A stretch of 64,000 bases of DNA, from assembly GCA_017938145.1 (NCBI GenBank), contig JAGBCB010000040.1, positions 1 to 64,000 of the forward strand, read 5' to 3'. The position numbers were made by a program, and so were the translations under genes. The notes beneath the pieces were generated by a model, which was not told the DNA's origin, did not search any database, and was given only the letters and a program-made list of their open reading frames with translations. Source of the DNA: Lachnospiraceae bacterium (lineage in GTDB: Bacteria; Bacillota; Clostridia; Lachnospirales; Lachnospiraceae). Positions 46,675 to 57,143 of the stretch are shown here, in pieces; position 1 is the stretch's first letter; each line of letters starts with the position of its first letter.

Positions 46675-47997
46675 ATGTCCTATTTTTATAATTTCCTGCA
46701 AACAGCAAACTCTTTCCTGTGGAACGGCCCCCTTCTTTTGTTTCTTTTGTTTACCCACCTGTACTTTACAGGGCGCACCGGCTTCGTACAAAAGAAGCTT
46801 CCGACAGCCCTGCGGCTTTCCGTTTCCCCGCAAACGGATGCCGGAACCCCCAAAAAGTCAAACGGTCTCGGAGCCTTTGCTTCCCTGGCTACAACGCTGG
46901 CGGCGACGCTGGGCACAGGCAACATTATCGGTCTTTCTACAGCTGTAGCATTTGGTGGCCCCGGGGCTGTTTTCTGGTGCTGGATTACCGGACTTCTCGG
47001 CATGGCAACCTCCTATGCGGAATGTTTCCTGAGTCTTAAGTTCCGTGAGACACGCTCCGACGGAACTTTCCGCGGCGGTCCCATGTATGTAATCCAAAAC
47101 CAGCTGCGCAGGCCAAAAACCGCCCGGTTCTATGCTTACTTACTTCTGGCTTCCGCTTTTTGCGTGGGTTGCTCCACCCAAAGCCGTGCCGTGACAGAAA
47201 CCCTGCACACTCTCTTTGACCTGCCGGAATTTCCTGTCGGGGTGTGTCTTGCCCTGGTGATTACCGTGGTATTGCTCGGGGGAATTACCGGCATCGGAAC
47301 CGTCTGCAGCCTTCTTGTACCTGTTATGGGCGGATTTTTTCTGCTTTCCTGCATCGTTTTACTGTTTCTCTTAAGAAACCACCTGGCAGACGCCTTGGCG
47401 CTTATCCTGACCTCCGCCTTTTCCTTTTCTTCGGTTACCGGAGGAATCCTTGGAAGCTCCTTTCTCCTTGCTGCCAGACAGGGCATCGCCAGAGGATTGT
47501 TTACCAACGAAGCAGGACTCGGCTCCGCTCCGGTTGCCGCCGCCAACAGCAGCGGTGATGCAAAAGAACAGGCCATGGTGTTGATGAGCGCCACCTTCTG
47601 GGACACCGTGGTCATGTGCGGCATTACCGGACTTGTGATTGTTTGTGCATGTTTAGCTGTTCCTGGCCTATTTGAGGGCTATTCTCCCGGCGACTATACA
47701 CTTGCTGCTTTTACCCTGCTTCCCTTTGCCGGCGACAAACTGCTTGGCATCGCCATTGTTTTATTTGCCGTTGCCACGTTGCTTGGCTGGTGCTTTTTCG
47801 GCGAAAAAGCGGTGGAATTTTTGTTTGACGCCGAGCACATTACCTATTACCGCTTTCTATATTGTCTGATGGTTTTTTTCGGTTCCCAGATGACCATGAA
47901 TCTGGTGTGGGAGCTGAGCGACTTTTTTAACGGGCTGATGTTTGTTACCAATGTGATATGTTTGTTTCTGCTGCGCAAAAAAATAGAGAGGCCGTAG
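46675..47997 (+). CDS. Sodium:alanine/amino-acid symporter, AGCS family
   Basis: 440 residues, about ten membrane helices. Family signatures: GLGAFASLATTLAATLGTGNIIGLSTAV (Na+ and substrate site region), GGPGAVFWCWITGLLGMATSYAE, FRGGPMYVI and ARGLFTNEAGLGSAPVAAA. Imports alanine, glycine or related amino acids with Na+. GAAGGAG lies 9 nt before the ATG. A hairpin at the stop codon ends the transcript. Slightly shorter than many AGCS proteins but complete. Confidence 0.93.
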   Translation: MSYFYNFLQTANSFLWNGPLLLFLLFTHLYFTGRTGFVQKKLPTALRLSVSPQTDAGTPKKSNGLGAFASLATTLAATLGTGNIIGLSTAVAFGGPGAVFWCWITGLLGMATSYAECFLSLKFRETRSDGTFRGGPMYVIQNQLRRPKTARFYAYLLLASAFCVGCSTQSRAVTETLHTLFDLPEFPVGVCLALVITVVLLGGITGIGTVCSLLVPVMGGFFLLSCIVLLFLLRNHLADALALILTSAFSFSSVTGGILGSSFLLAARQGIARGLFTNEAGLGSAPVAAANSSGDAKEQAMVLMSATFWDTVVMCGITGLVIVCACLAVPGLFEGYSPGDYTLAAFTLLPFAGDKLLGIAIVLFAVATLLGWCFFGEKAVEFLFDAEHITYYRFLYCLMVFFGSQMTMNLVWELSDFFNGLMFVTNVICLFLLRKKIERP

Positions 47998-48027
47998 TGA
48001 TAAATTCACGTTGGTCTCTCTATTTTA
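47980..48027 (+). terminator. Terminator at the end of the AGCS symporter gene
   Basis: Stem AAAATAGAGAGGCC / GGTCTCTCTATTTT spanning the stop codon; the 3' arm supplies the T-rich end. Confidence 0.7.
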
Positions 48028-48043
48028 TGCTTTGTATTGCTCA

Positions 48044-48395
48044 TCAGTAGGGTATCTGCAGCTTGTATTGCTCGTCGGCGGGGTATCTGTAGCTTGTATT
48101 GCTCATCGGCGGGGTATCTGCAATTTTTTGATTGCCTGACACCCTGCACTGCATTATTTCAGCACGTTTTCAAGTGTTTTTGGAAGTCAGCAGGGTATCT
48201 ACAAAATAATTGTCCTCCACCACCCTGCAAAATCCATTCTGCGGGGTATTTCAAAAAATTTCTTTTGCCAATACCCTGAACACAGAAATTTTCATCAAAT
48301 TCCATAGGAAACAGGGTGGCGCAACAACTTTTCTTGCTATATACCCCGCACTTCAAAATCACTTGCTATATACCCCGCACTTCAAAATCACTTGC
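48044..48395. repeat. Block of short GGGTAT hairpin repeats (right block)
   Basis: Fills the 427-bp gap before the giant surface gene. It starts with a 31-bp tandem (core GGGTATCTGCAGCTTGTATT, repeated with one change) and a third partial copy, continues with hairpins 48111-48144, 48190-48228 (arms GCAGGGT/ACCCTGC), 48244-48276 (arms GGGTATT/AATACCC) and 48315-48356, and ends with an exact 29-bp tandem (core CTATATACCCCGCACTTC). Motif and spacing match the left block at 45.4-45.7 kb. Confidence 0.7.
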
Positions 48396-48424
48396 TTAAA
48401 CCCGCTATTTTCATTAAAGACTTC

Positions 48425-51400
48425 TTATTCTTCTGTTTTCTCCTGAACCGTCAATACTACCGGAGCTACCATCAGGTATTCTCCTGTGGATTTCTTCTTC
48501 AGTTTCAAACGGATGATTGTCACACCCGGTTCCTTTGCGTTTACAAGACCGGAATTACTTACAGTTGCAACTTCCTCATTGGTAGAGGTCCACTCATAAG
48601 TATAGTCATTTCTCTTCCAATTCTTTACGCCGTAGAAGTTGAGGTCAACCTTCTCACCCGAAGTAATCTTACGGAGAATATCTGCTTTCTTTGCAGAAGT
48701 TCCGAGGAATACATCGTAGACCGCTTCCGGTACGCCCACAAGCATCGGTGCCACGGAAAGCTTCTCGCCGGTAGCCTTATAAACCAGCTCCAGACGGATA
48801 ATTGCAATGCCCTCATCCAGCATGGTTACCACGCCGGCGCTGTCTACTACTGCCACGCTCTCATCGGAAGACGTCCACTTATAAGTATACGCATTCTTCT
48901 TCCAATTCTTCACTCCGTAGAAGTTCAAATCAATGGACTTACCAACCTCCAGGGTTTCCACCATAGACGCATCCTTCTTGGAAGTACCAAGCAGCACATC
49001 ATACTTCTTTTCTGCTTCTTTGTATTCCGTCGCTGCCTCTCCCGTTACCCAGGTTTCTTCCGGATTATGTGTCGGTACCGGTGTCGCAGTCGGACTAGGA
49101 ACCGGCGTGGAAGTCGGACTCGGGCTCGGTGTTGCCGTTGGGACAGGAGTTGCTGTCGGCCAGATAATTACCGGCGGATAATACGGCGGTGTAGTCGGCA
49201 CCGGTGTCGGAATTGGCGTTGGCGCCACTGTTGGAGCAACAGTCGGTGCTACCGTTGGCGTTGGCTCCGGCGTTGGAGCAACAGTCGGTGCTACCGTTGG
49301 TGTTGGTTCCGGCGTTGGCTCCGGCGTTGGTGTTGCCTTCTTTGCAAACATAGCAGTAACAGTCACATCCTTTGCCTGCATAACAAAGGAATTACCGGTT
49401 AACGTCACATCGGAAGAACTCCAGCCAGTAAAGGTATAATCCTCCGCCGGTGTTGCGTTTAAATTGATGGTTGTTCCTGCCGGTGCTTTAAGGGCACTGG
49501 CGCTTGCTGTACCACTTGCAACAGGATTTACATTAACTGTGATAGTATAATATTTTACAAGAACACAGCCGCATTCGTCGCAGATGCCGTCAATTGCGGT
49601 GCCATCGGAGCATTCGCCATAAACTTTACCGCAGCCGTAATCGCAGACATGGTCGCCGTCGCCGGTGCGGTCCGCACAGATGCCCTGTGCCACACCACAC
49701 CCCTTATCACAGATGTGGTCTGAATTTTCATCTACATGGATGCATGCGCTTCTTATAATTGTAACGCTCACCGTTTCGCTTTCATAGTTGCCCTTATCAA
49801 GGCCGTTGTATACCGCGGTTGCAGTTACTTCTTCGCCTACGGCAAGAGACTTGGAAGCGTCTTCCTCTGCCCATGCCCAGCCGTCCGGAAGGGTTACGGA
49901 ACCAACGGTTTCGGTTTCATAGGAAACATCCATGATGCCCGGTGGCATATCCGGAGCATTTGCCGCTTTGTTTATCACTAACGTTACCGGAATACCGGTA
50001 ACTTCTGCGTACATAGTGTCAGTTGAACAAAATTTTGCAGTAAATTCGGTATAGGTACCTGCTTCCGGTACTATTTCATCATTTTCTGCTTCCCAAAAAA
50101 AGTAACCGTCTACTGCGGTACCGTTAAAGCTTGCCGTACCGGAAATTGCAATTTCGTAAAGTCTGTCTCCGTAGGTTCCGGTGGCGGTTACCTCAGAAAT
50201 AATCGGGTTAGCCTGTAGGGTCCTCTCTATAACATAAACCGGACCAAACGCAAAATATTCGCCTGCCTTTGCCTCCACCTTTACATATAACTGATAATCG
50301 GTATTTGGCTGTAATCCGGTGAATTCGTTGCTTGTCTGCCAGATAATATCTCCTTCTGCTGCTTCGTCCAGACGCAAACCGTACCTTGTGGTTCCTGCAT
50401 ACTTATCATCCACAGGCACTATTACGCCGGAAGTAGCCGTAACACTTTCTACAATACTAGCCACAACCGGTCTGGACGGAATCAACATTTCCTCACACGC
50501 ACTTGCCGGTGTGTATACGCCGCCGGTAAGGCTTCCCTTGGTTCTGAACCACAGGCAGGCTCCCGGCTCAGCGGTGAGTGTTTCGATAAAATCGTACCAA
50601 CCGCCGCCGGTAATATCATCGCTGTATTCCATATTTTCGGCAGGGACTTCAATTTTTTCCTTGATGAAATCAATTACCGGCACCGCTGCTGTATCCATAA
50701 TTGGGCGTTTCTCTGTATCAGAATAAAGCAGCTCATATGCCGTTGCTATCACGTCTACACTTTCTGCCGGCATAACAAAGGTGTATTTCAATACATTATC
50801 CGGAATATCAGCTCCCGTTACCGAAGTTACAGGAACTTCTGTACCGGATACTCTCTGTACCGAAAGCTCTAATTGATAATCATCTACATAAGCCGCATCC
50901 ACGTTCCAGGTTACCGTTATTTCATCCCCTTCATCTGCAGAAGATGCGCTGACGGTAAGACCCTCGCCGTCTACGGTAATCATCGAATGCACCTTGGATA
51001 CCGTTACTGTAATTTCACACTCTGCCGACTCGTAATTATCCGAGCTTGCAGCTGTAATTCTAATTTTCGCTGTTCCTAAATTAACTGTACTTACCAGGCC
51101 GTTTTCGTCGACAGTTACCACTGTTTCGTTATCACCGGAAGCTTCCACTACTTCATAGGAAAGGGCGGTTTTAGCTCCGGTTACGGTAATGGCCACAGCA
51201 GTATCACCGTAGGCAAGAGACAGATTCTCTGCACTGATATTCTGCGGAGCCTTTGCTACACTCAATGTAACCTGAGTAGTCACGGAATTATAATTAACCG
51301 CATCTGCCGGTGTAAATGTAACCGTATACTCTGTAACGCCGCTATCTGCCACATTAGGTATTACATTGGCAATTTCACTGTCCCAGGAAAAGCTTCCTGC

Positions 51401-54400
51401 GACGGCCGAAGCATTATTTTCGCTGTGTTGAGCTGCGCCTCCCGTTAAAGCCGAAGCACACACAGGCTGGTCGTATGTAATACCGCCGGCGGTTGGGTTG
51501 GTTACAATGTAAGGAGTAGCCTTTGCCACATTTACAGTGATGATTTTGGTTACGGTTTCATAATTTCCCTGATATGCGGTAGGATGCGGTGTAAATACAG
51601 CCTCATAACCCGCATTTCCCACGGTCGGAACAAGATTAGGATTTACCCAGTTCCAGGTACCCCCCATAATATATCCAAACGCATCCTTCACCGTACCGCC
51701 TGACAGTACAATATCCGCCAGTGTTGCAGAAGGATCATATGTCCGGTCTGCTACAACAGGAACTGCTTCTACCTCCGGAGTTGCCTGATGCACGGTAATA
51801 TCCAGGGCACCTATCACCTCTTTGTATGCATTACTAGCCGGTGTAAATATCCAAGCTGCGCTGTTTTGTGTCACGTCCGGTATATCCGTAGGATATTCCC
51901 ACGCCAGAGTACCGGATACTTCTTCTCCGGCTTCTCCCACAAAGGTAACCTCGTTAAACGCCAGTTCACCAAGCCTCTGACCATAGGAAAGCCCATTGTT
52001 TTCCAGAGCCACTTCCATGCCGTCCTTTACGGTTACCGTATATTTATCACGGCGGGTAATATCAAGTGCATAAATTGCTGTTTCATAATTTTCCATTATA
52101 ACGTTAACAGAAATAGTGTCTGTTAAATTCCCTGCGTAGCTATCCAATGCATTTACATTATAAGTAATCGTTCCGCCCGCATCTACTTTCATATCTTTCA
52201 TTGAATTGCTTGCATCCGAGAAACTAGCCAAAGAATACGACACTTCACCACAATCTGCAGGAAGTCCGGTAATGCTTACGCTCTCACCGGTCAATTCCTG
52301 ATTGTACACATATGTCTTGCTTCCTCTTGCAAATGTTGGAGCATCTGCCTTGCTGATAGTAACAGGAGTTGTTAATGAAACATTTTCAGCACTTGCTGCA
52401 ATGGAATAATTTGATGCCACACTTCCACTTCCTGTTAATGTAATGCCAGACAAGTCAACCGTACTGTATACGCCAGCATTTATACTACCAATTGTTGCAG
52501 TAGCACTTGCAGATACATTATCCGCATCTATTACGCCATCAATAATTATCGCTGAAATCTCAACTGTATTTGTTCCGTCAAACGCTCTATCAATTGCAGT
52601 AACAGAACTGATTTCAAGAGTTTTTGGAGCAATCGTAAACCCAACGCTTACGGTAGCTTCACCAATGGAAATGCTTGCGGTAGCTGAGCCTGCGTTTGTG
52701 TTGTTTGCATAGGAAACATCCGGCACACCGCCCTGCCAGTTTTCACTATAAGAAACGGCAGCCGTCTCTTTGGCAGTTCCGTCATAGGTTGCATTCTGCG
52801 CGGTGACGGTGGCTGTGCCAAGGGCAGTCTCACAAACCTCACAGGATGCTGTAATTACGTTTTCCGATGCAGAGTAAACTTTTACACCGCTATGGTCACA
52901 TCCTACTGTTACAGTTTTATTTATAGAAATAGCACTATCAGCTACAGTCAGAAGGTTGCCGCTTGCATCATAGAAGCCTGCACCGGTAGCAAGAATAGCA
53001 TTCAGGGTGTTGTTAGCGTTGCCCGTTACCTTAATACCATTCGGGAAGGTTGCACCCTTGCCGTTATTCTTGTCAATTCCGAGGAATCTAAGTCCGTCGG
53101 TATATGTCGAAATACTGCCCGTGAAGCTGCCGCCGGTAATAGATGCCGCTTTTACATTAATGTCAATTGACAACGCATATTTCCCGCCTGCAATCGTACC
53201 ATCCTTGATAGTAACAGCACCTGTTGTGGCACGTATGCCATAACCGTAAGTACCGTTACCGTTACCCGATATTTCACCACCATTCACGGTAAGAGAAGGA
53301 TTATTTCCTCCCTGAGAATAAATACCGTATGCCATAGTTGATGTTGTAGATGCATAAATTTTTCCACCGTTAACGGTTACCTTTCCATTGGTATTCCGAA
53401 CACCATTGACAACGGCTTTACCTTCCGCTTTTATTGTGCCGCTGTTGATGAAAAGTGTTCCGCAATCATTTTGGATAGCATGGTGAGCTGATTCATCTGT
53501 ACCTACTGCGGTAACAGCACCGGTGCCCTGCGCTGAACTATCCATAATTGTTACTACAGCGCTACAGGATACATCAGAATCTGTACCTATTTGAATGGTT
53601 GCAGTTGCATTCGAATTGCTGAGTGTAAAACCGTTTAGGTCTATGCTCATCACGCCTGCATCAATCAGCACTCCATATTCCATAATTCCACTAGGATTAG
53701 GCGACGCACCCGGCAAATCAAGGTCTGCCATCAGCTTAATGGTAGCAGGATTTTCCGTTGTTCCGCTTATCTCCGCCGCATCGATGGCTGCCTGTAACTC
53801 TGCATAGTATGTAGTGCCCTCACCGGTAGTAACGGAGGCTACTGCCAAAAAGTTGCCGCAGCCATTGGAACACTTACCGGTAGCCGGGTCCACTTCGCCA
53901 TGGTTATTCGCATCCACCTCGCCGTATTCTTTACCACAGGTTGTGCACACTGCTTTCTTTACACAGGTTGCCGTGCCGCCGGTATGATCGGCACATCCTA
54001 CTGTTACAGTACCGGTTATAGAAGTAGCATCATCAGCTACCGTAAGAAGGTTGCCGCTTGCATCATAGAAGCCTGCACCTTCAGCGAGAATGTTCTTCAG
54101 GGTATTGTTTTTCACCGTAATACCATCCGGGAAGGTTGCACCCTTGCCGTTTTCGTCAATGCCGAGGAATCTAAGTCCGTCGGTATATGTCGAAATACTG
54201 CCCGTGAAGCTGCCGCCGGTAATAGATGCTTCTTCACCGCTGCTAATTGACAGCGCATATTCCTCGCCTGCAATCGTACCATCTTTGATAGTAATAACAC
54301 CGTTGTTGACATATATGCCATAACCGTAAGTACCGTTACCCGATATTTCACCACCATTCACGGTAAGAGAAGGATTATTCGTTCCCTGAGAATTAATGCC

Positions 54401-56254
54401 GATCGCCATCTGTTCCTCTGATGTTGTAGATGCATAAATTTTTCCACCGGTAACGGTTACCGTTCCATTGTAATTATCAATACTAATTGCCCTATCCGTA
54501 CCTTCTGCTTTTATCATTCCACTGTTGACGAAAAGTGTTCCGCAATAATTTATGATAGAGTATTTTCCGTGTGCAACTGTTCCTACTTCGGTAACAGCAC
54601 CGTTACCCTGCGCCGAGCTATCCATAATTGTTACTACAGCGCCACAGGATACATTAGAACCTGTACCTATTTGAATGGTTGCAATTGCATCCGAATTGCT
54701 GAGTGTAAAACCGTTTAGGTCTATGCTCATCACGCCTGCATCAATCAGTACTCCATAGTACTTCACTTCAGGCATATACGGATCAGTCGCCACGCCCGGC
54801 AAATCAAGGTCTGCCATCAGCTTAATAATAGCAGGATTTTCCGTTGTTCCGCTTACCTCCGCTGCATCGATGGCTGCCTGCATTGCGCCTGCCTTGTACA
54901 CGTTGTAGGTGTAAGTTTCGTCGTTATAGATGTAGCCCACATCACCGCAGGCACAGGTGCCGTTGGTGTAGGTGTGTTGCCCATAAGCATGCACCATCAG
55001 CACCGGTCCGTTGGTAAAGCCGACGCCGCCCTGTGATGCTTGGTTTGCCACCGGATGGGAATTAAGGAACGTTAATGTTTCTCCTTTCGGTATTGTGGAA
55101 GAACCAACCAACAGCCAGTTTTCACTTTCTTGTCCGGAAACTGCTCCAAGGACATTTACTACCTTTGGGTCATTCCAGGTTACATCCACTGCATACCAGC
55201 TGCCGTCCACCTGAACATAATTCCACATATGGGCTTCGCCGTTTTCATTTGCAGAATTTTTCGCATAGCCATCCACCAGCACGCATGGAATACCTGCCGC
55301 ATCACAAAGCACCTTAAATGCTCTTGCATAGCCCTCGCAGACAGGACCTCCTATGTCGAATCCACCGTCTAAAGCGCTGACACATTCTCTGGCACCATGA
55401 CCGATACTTTCCGAACTTAAATCATCTTTTGTGTTGTATCCATTGGTCTTTGTCAATTTCTCGTTAAAGAACTTAATTTTATCTACAGTACCCATATCTG
55501 CAGTAATTCCGCCAAGTATGGCAGTACGGTCTTCCTGCATGGAAGTAATTGCTGTTTTAATAGCAGACTCACTCCGGTAACCATTGGCGCGGATATCAAA
55601 TGCTCCGCTACTGGTGGTTCCCATTAACAGCAAATCAATTTTAATCACATAATCGTAGCCACCTGCCTGATTTCCGGTTGCAGATGCAGTTGTAGTGTAT
55701 GCAGTTGCTCCGTCCAGCCAGAACACTTCCGGATGGTCTCTGTCAAAGGCGTCAAAGGCCGCCCGGATAAATGGGGTATAATCAGCCGCCACCTCACCGG
55801 CAATATTGCTGAGCGCTGTTTTGTAATCCGGATTCTCGCCTTCTAAACTAAAATCTCCGGTTACGGTTATCATTGTAAAGCTTGCTTCACCGTCTGTATA
55901 ATATTGGTCTTCTATCAGATAATCCAAGCTTCCGTCATTATCGGATGCCTCTACCAAAGAATTATACATTTCCAGGGTAATTCCGGCCTCTCCGGTCAAA
56001 TCCAGACGATTAATCCATTTTTCTTCGTTCGTGCCGGATAACTCCACACTTCCGTCCATTGCACCAAACAGGCTGAACGGAACGGCAGAGGTTTCTGTTT
56101 TGTCCAATTCTTCGCTGAATGTGTAGAACAGCTCCTCTTTTTCCTCCTCCGCATGGGCTGTGTATCCCGGCACGCTAAGTGCAATGCCCAACAGCATTAC
56201 TATGCAAAGTGTAGTGCCAAATAACAGTTTTAGCAGATGTTTCTTTTCTTTCAT
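48425..56254 (-). CDS. Giant secreted surface protein with transglutaminase-like, beta-helix, MBG/YDG and Ig-like domains
   Basis: 2,609 residues. Signal peptide (about 1-35). Transglutaminase/cysteine-protease-like domain with [11 protein letters not shown] (Cys306), EAHMWNY (His342) and AVDVTWND (Asp about 355): a complete triad. Two tandem Gly/Asn/Thr-rich beta-helix modules (about 450-785 and 785-1120) that are near-identical at DNA level. MBG/YDG-type domains from about 1140 ([22 protein letters not shown]), further Ig/MBG modules to about 2170, a Cys/His/Asp-rich DHICDKGCG repeat (about 2171-2228), an InlB-type B-repeat ([11 protein letters not shown]), a Pro/Thr linker (about 2305-2398) and two C-terminal Big_2-like repeats (NFYGVKNWK). 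No LPxTG, so attachment is unknown. Probably adhesion or peptide cross-linking outside the cell. It follows the TetR gene by 35 nt. Confidence 0.92.
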   Translation of the reverse strand: MKEKKHLLKLLFGTTLCIVMLLGIALSVPGYTAHAEEEKEELFYTFSEELDKTETSAVPFSLFGAMDGSVELSGTNEEKWINRLDLTGEAGITLEMYNSLVEASDNDGSLDYLIEDQYYTDGEASFTMITVTGDFSLEGENPDYKTALSNIAGEVAADYTPFIRAAFDAFDRDHPEVFWLDGATAYTTTASATGNQAGGYDYVIKIDLLLMGTTSSGAFDIRANGYRSESAIKTAITSMQEDRTAILGGITADMGTVDKIKFFNEKLTKTNGYNTKDDLSSESIGHGARECVSALDGGFDIGGPVCEGYARAFKVLCDAAGIPCVLVDGYAKNSANENGEAHMWNYVQVDGSWYAVDVTWNDPKVVNVLGAVSGQESENWLLVGSSTIPKGETLTFLNSHPVANQASQGGVGFTNGPVLMVHAYGQHTYTNGTCACGDVGYIYNDETYTYNVYKAGAMQAAIDAAEVSGTTENPAIIKLMADLDLPGVATDPYMPEVKYYGVLIDAGVMSIDLNGFTLSNSDAIATIQIGTGSNVSCGAVVTIMDSSAQGNGAVTEVGTVAHGKYSIINYCGTLFVNSGMIKAEGTDRAISIDNYNGTVTVTGGKIYASTTSEEQMAIGINSQGTNNPSLTVNGGEISGNGTYGYGIYVNNGVITIKDGTIAGEEYALSISSGEEASITGGSFTGSISTYTDGLRFLGIDENGKGATFPDGITVKNNTLKNILAEGAGFYDASGNLLTVADDATSITGTVTVGCADHTGGTATCVKKAVCTTCGKEYGEVDANNHGEVDPATGKCSNGCGNFLAVASVTTGEGTTYYAELQAAIDAAEISGTTENPATIKLMADLDLPGASPNPSGIMEYGVLIDAGVMSIDLNGFTLSNSNATATIQIGTDSDVSCSAVVTIMDSSAQGTGAVTAVGTDESAHHAIQNDCGTLFINSGTIKAEGKAVVNGVRNTNGKVTVNGGKIYASTTSTMAYGIYSQGGNNPSLTVNGGEISGNGNGTYGYGIRATTGAVTIKDGTIAGGKYALSIDINVKAASITGGSFTGSISTYTDGLRFLGIDKNNGKGATFPNGIKVTGNANNTLNAILATGAGFYDASGNLLTVADSAISINKTVTVGCDHSGVKVYSASENVITASCEVCETALGTATVTAQNATYDGTAKETAAVSYSENWQGGVPDVSYANNTNAGSATASISIGEATVSVGFTIAPKTLEISSVTAIDRAFDGTNTVEISAIIIDGVIDADNVSASATATIGSINAGVYSTVDLSGITLTGSGSVASNYSIAASAENVSLTTPVTISKADAPTFARGSKTYVYNQELTGESVSITGLPADCGEVSYSLASFSDASNSMKDMKVDAGGTITYNVNALDSYAGNLTDTISVNVIMENYETAIYALDITRRDKYTVTVKDGMEVALENNGLSYGQRLGELAFNEVTFVGEAGEEVSGTLAWEYPTDIPDVTQNSAAWIFTPASNAYKEVIGALDITVHQATPEVEAVPVVADRTYDPSATLADIVLSGGTVKDAFGYIMGGTWNWVNPNLVPTVGNAGYEAVFTPHPTAYQGNYETVTKIITVNVAKATPYIVTNPTAGGITYDQPVCASALTGGAAQHSENNASAVAGSFSWDSEIANVIPNVADSGVTEYTVTFTPADAVNYNSVTTQVTLSVAKAPQNISAENLSLAYGDTAVAITVTGAKTALSYEVVEASGDNETVVTVDENGLVSTVNLGTAKIRITAASSDNYESAECEITVTVSKVHSMITVDGEGLTVSASSADEGDEITVTWNVDAAYVDDYQLELSVQRVSGTEVPVTSVTGADIPDNVLKYTFVMPAESVDVIATAYELLYSDTEKRPIMDTAAVPVIDFIKEKIEVPAENMEYSDDITGGGWYDFIETLTAEPGACLWFRTKGSLTGGVYTPASACEEMLIPSRPVVASIVESVTATSGVIVPVDDKYAGTTRYGLRLDEAAEGDIIWQTSNEFTGLQPNTDYQLYVKVEAKAGEYFAFGPVYVIERTLQANPIISEVTATGTYGDRLYEIAISGTASFNGTAVDGYFFWEAENDEIVPEAGTYTEFTAKFCSTDTMYAEVTGIPVTLVINKAANAPDMPPGIMDVSYETETVGSVTLPDGWAWAEEDASKSLAVGEEVTATAVYNGLDKGNYESETVSVTIIRSACIHVDENSDHICDKGCGVAQGICADRTGDGDHVCDYGCGKVYGECSDGTAIDGICDECGCVLVKYYTITVNVNPVASGTASASALKAPAGTTINLNATPAEDYTFTGWSSSDVTLTGNSFVMQAKDVTVTAMFAKKATPTPEPTPEPTPTVAPTVAPTPEPTPTVAPTVAPTVAPTPIPTPVPTTPPYYPPVIIWPTATPVPTATPSPSPTSTPVPSPTATPVPTHNPEETWVTGEAATEYKEAEKKYDVLLGTSKKDASMVETLEVGKSIDLNFYGVKNWKKNAYTYKWTSSDESVAVVDSAGVVTMLDEGIAIIRLELVYKATGEKLSVAPMLVGVPEAVYDVFLGTSAKKADILRKITSGEKVDLNFYGVKNWKRNDYTYEWTSTNEEVATVSNSGLVNAKEPGVTIIRLKLKKKSTGEYLMVAPVVLTVQEKTEE
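52903..54885 (-). repeat. Direct repeat of about 1,080 bp within the giant surface gene
   Basis: Two copies (about 52903-53805 and 53985-54885) share long identical stretches, for example around 53085-53145 and 54168-54228, and 53581-53670 and 54661-54750; offsets are 1,080-1,083 bp, so indels keep the frame. Encodes the two beta-helix modules. A recent in-frame duplication. Confidence 0.85.
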
Positions 56255-56289
56255 GTTTGTTTCCTCCTGATTGTCTTATTTCTTTTCTG

Positions 56290-56988
56290 CTATCTATGTA
56301 CCAATTCCCGGATAGCCCGGTCGTTTTCTTCTATGACATAATTCTTAAATTCCAGCAGTACACGCTTTCCGATGCCCCGGTAATCCATGGCAAACACCGC
56401 TTCTATCTTGCTTTTGCGCCTTTCTTCCGGAATGTTGTAAATGCTTAATATCTGATTTAAGGCTCCCGCCAGGCGGGTTTCCAAGGACACCGTACCGGTG
56501 GTCGTCATCAGCGTCGCATACTCAATGCCGGATACCAGAATTTCTGCTTCCTCAAACTGCTCCTTCGTCCAGTCGGGACAGGTTTCTTTAAACACTGTTT
56601 TGGCCCGCTCTGCGTCGTTTTTACGGATAATTTCCAGACATTTCGGACTGGTGTATGAAGAAATATAAATGTCCCTGGCGATTTCGTCCTCCTCACACAT
56701 GGATGCCATGGCAGTCAGTTCCAGACAGATTGCCATGACGGAGCTGATTCCGTCGTTTGCTTCCTTCTCCATCATCCTGTACTGGAACTTACACAGCAAA
56801 TCGGTAAGCTCTGCCAGCAGATGCTCCTTGGTTGGAAAGTAGAAGTTCATGTGCCCGGTACTCATCATATCCAGCTCCTTGCAGATGGATTTGACGGTAG
56901 TTTCGGAATACCCCTGCTCCAAAAAAAGCCTTAGTGCGGTTTCTATAATTTCCTGTCGTGCCAGTGCACTTTTGTTGATTCGTGCCAT
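56290..56988 (-). CDS. TetR-family transcriptional regulator
   Basis: 232 residues. N-terminal HTH: ARQEIIETALRLFLEQGYSETTVKSICKELDMMSTGHMNFYFPTKEHLL (about 9-58), unmistakably TetR. The C-terminal ligand domain is helical and unassigned. GGAG lies 9 nt before the ATG. The promoter has a consensus -35/-10 and an inverted repeat in its spacer that could be the protein's own operator. Co-directional with the giant surface gene 35 nt downstream, which it probably controls together with itself. Confidence 0.92.
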   Translation of the reverse strand: MARINKSALARQEIIETALRLFLEQGYSETTVKSICKELDMMSTGHMNFYFPTKEHLLAELTDLLCKFQYRMMEKEANDGISSVMAICLELTAMASMCEEDEIARDIYISSYTSPKCLEIIRKNDAERAKTVFKETCPDWTKEQFEEAEILVSGIEYATLMTTTGTVSLETRLAGALNQILSIYNIPEERRKSKIEAVFAMDYRGIGKRVLLEFKNYVIEENDRAIRELVHR

Positions 56989-57020
56989 GGTTGCATTCTC
57001 CTATCTTTGGGTTTGATTTA

Positions 57021-57049
57021 ATTATAGGACGCATCCTAGAAATTGTCAA
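57021..57049 (-). promoter_or_regulatory. Consensus promoter with operator-like inverted repeat upstream of the TetR gene
   Basis: Minus strand: TTGACA (57049-57044), 17-bp spacer, TATAAT (57026-57021), a perfect sigma-A promoter. The inverted repeat TAGGA-TGCG-TCCTA (57038-57025) covers the end of the spacer and the first base pairs of the -10, an ideal repressor site. Confidence 0.85.
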
Positions 57050-57076
57050 TATACGAATGTAGGTGCAGAATAAATA

Positions 57077-57102
57077 AAGACCGATGTTTTTCCATCGGTC
57101 TT
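57077..57102 (-). terminator. Terminator downstream of the Rpn-like gene
   Basis: Stem AAGACCGATG / CATCGGTCTT with a 6-nt loop; TATTTATTC follows on the minus strand. Confidence 0.7.
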
Positions 57103-57111
57103 AACGTAGAT

Positions 57112-57143
57112 AAGTCTCCTTCCAATTCTACGGTAGTGACTAT
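57112..57143 (-). repeat. Duplicated scrap of the Rpn-like coding sequence after its stop
   Basis: On the minus strand, ATAGTCACTACCGTAGAATT and the following GGAAGGAG resemble bases about 57346-57376 inside the gene (encoding DIVTTVELEGG) with a few substitutions. The copy begins at the stop codon TAG itself and could be translated in another frame as IVTTVELEGDLST. Probably the relic of a tandem duplication or a truncated second copy. Confidence 0.65.

Noticed and set aside
48050-48120. 31-bp periodic repeats as a CRISPR array
   Set aside because: The whole unit repeats, without unique spacers between constant repeats, and no cas genes are near.
48392-49402. Plus-strand ORF of 336 residues rich in Arg and Cys
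   Set aside because: Complement of the Pro/Thr linker and C-terminal repeats of the giant surface gene, with no ribosome site.
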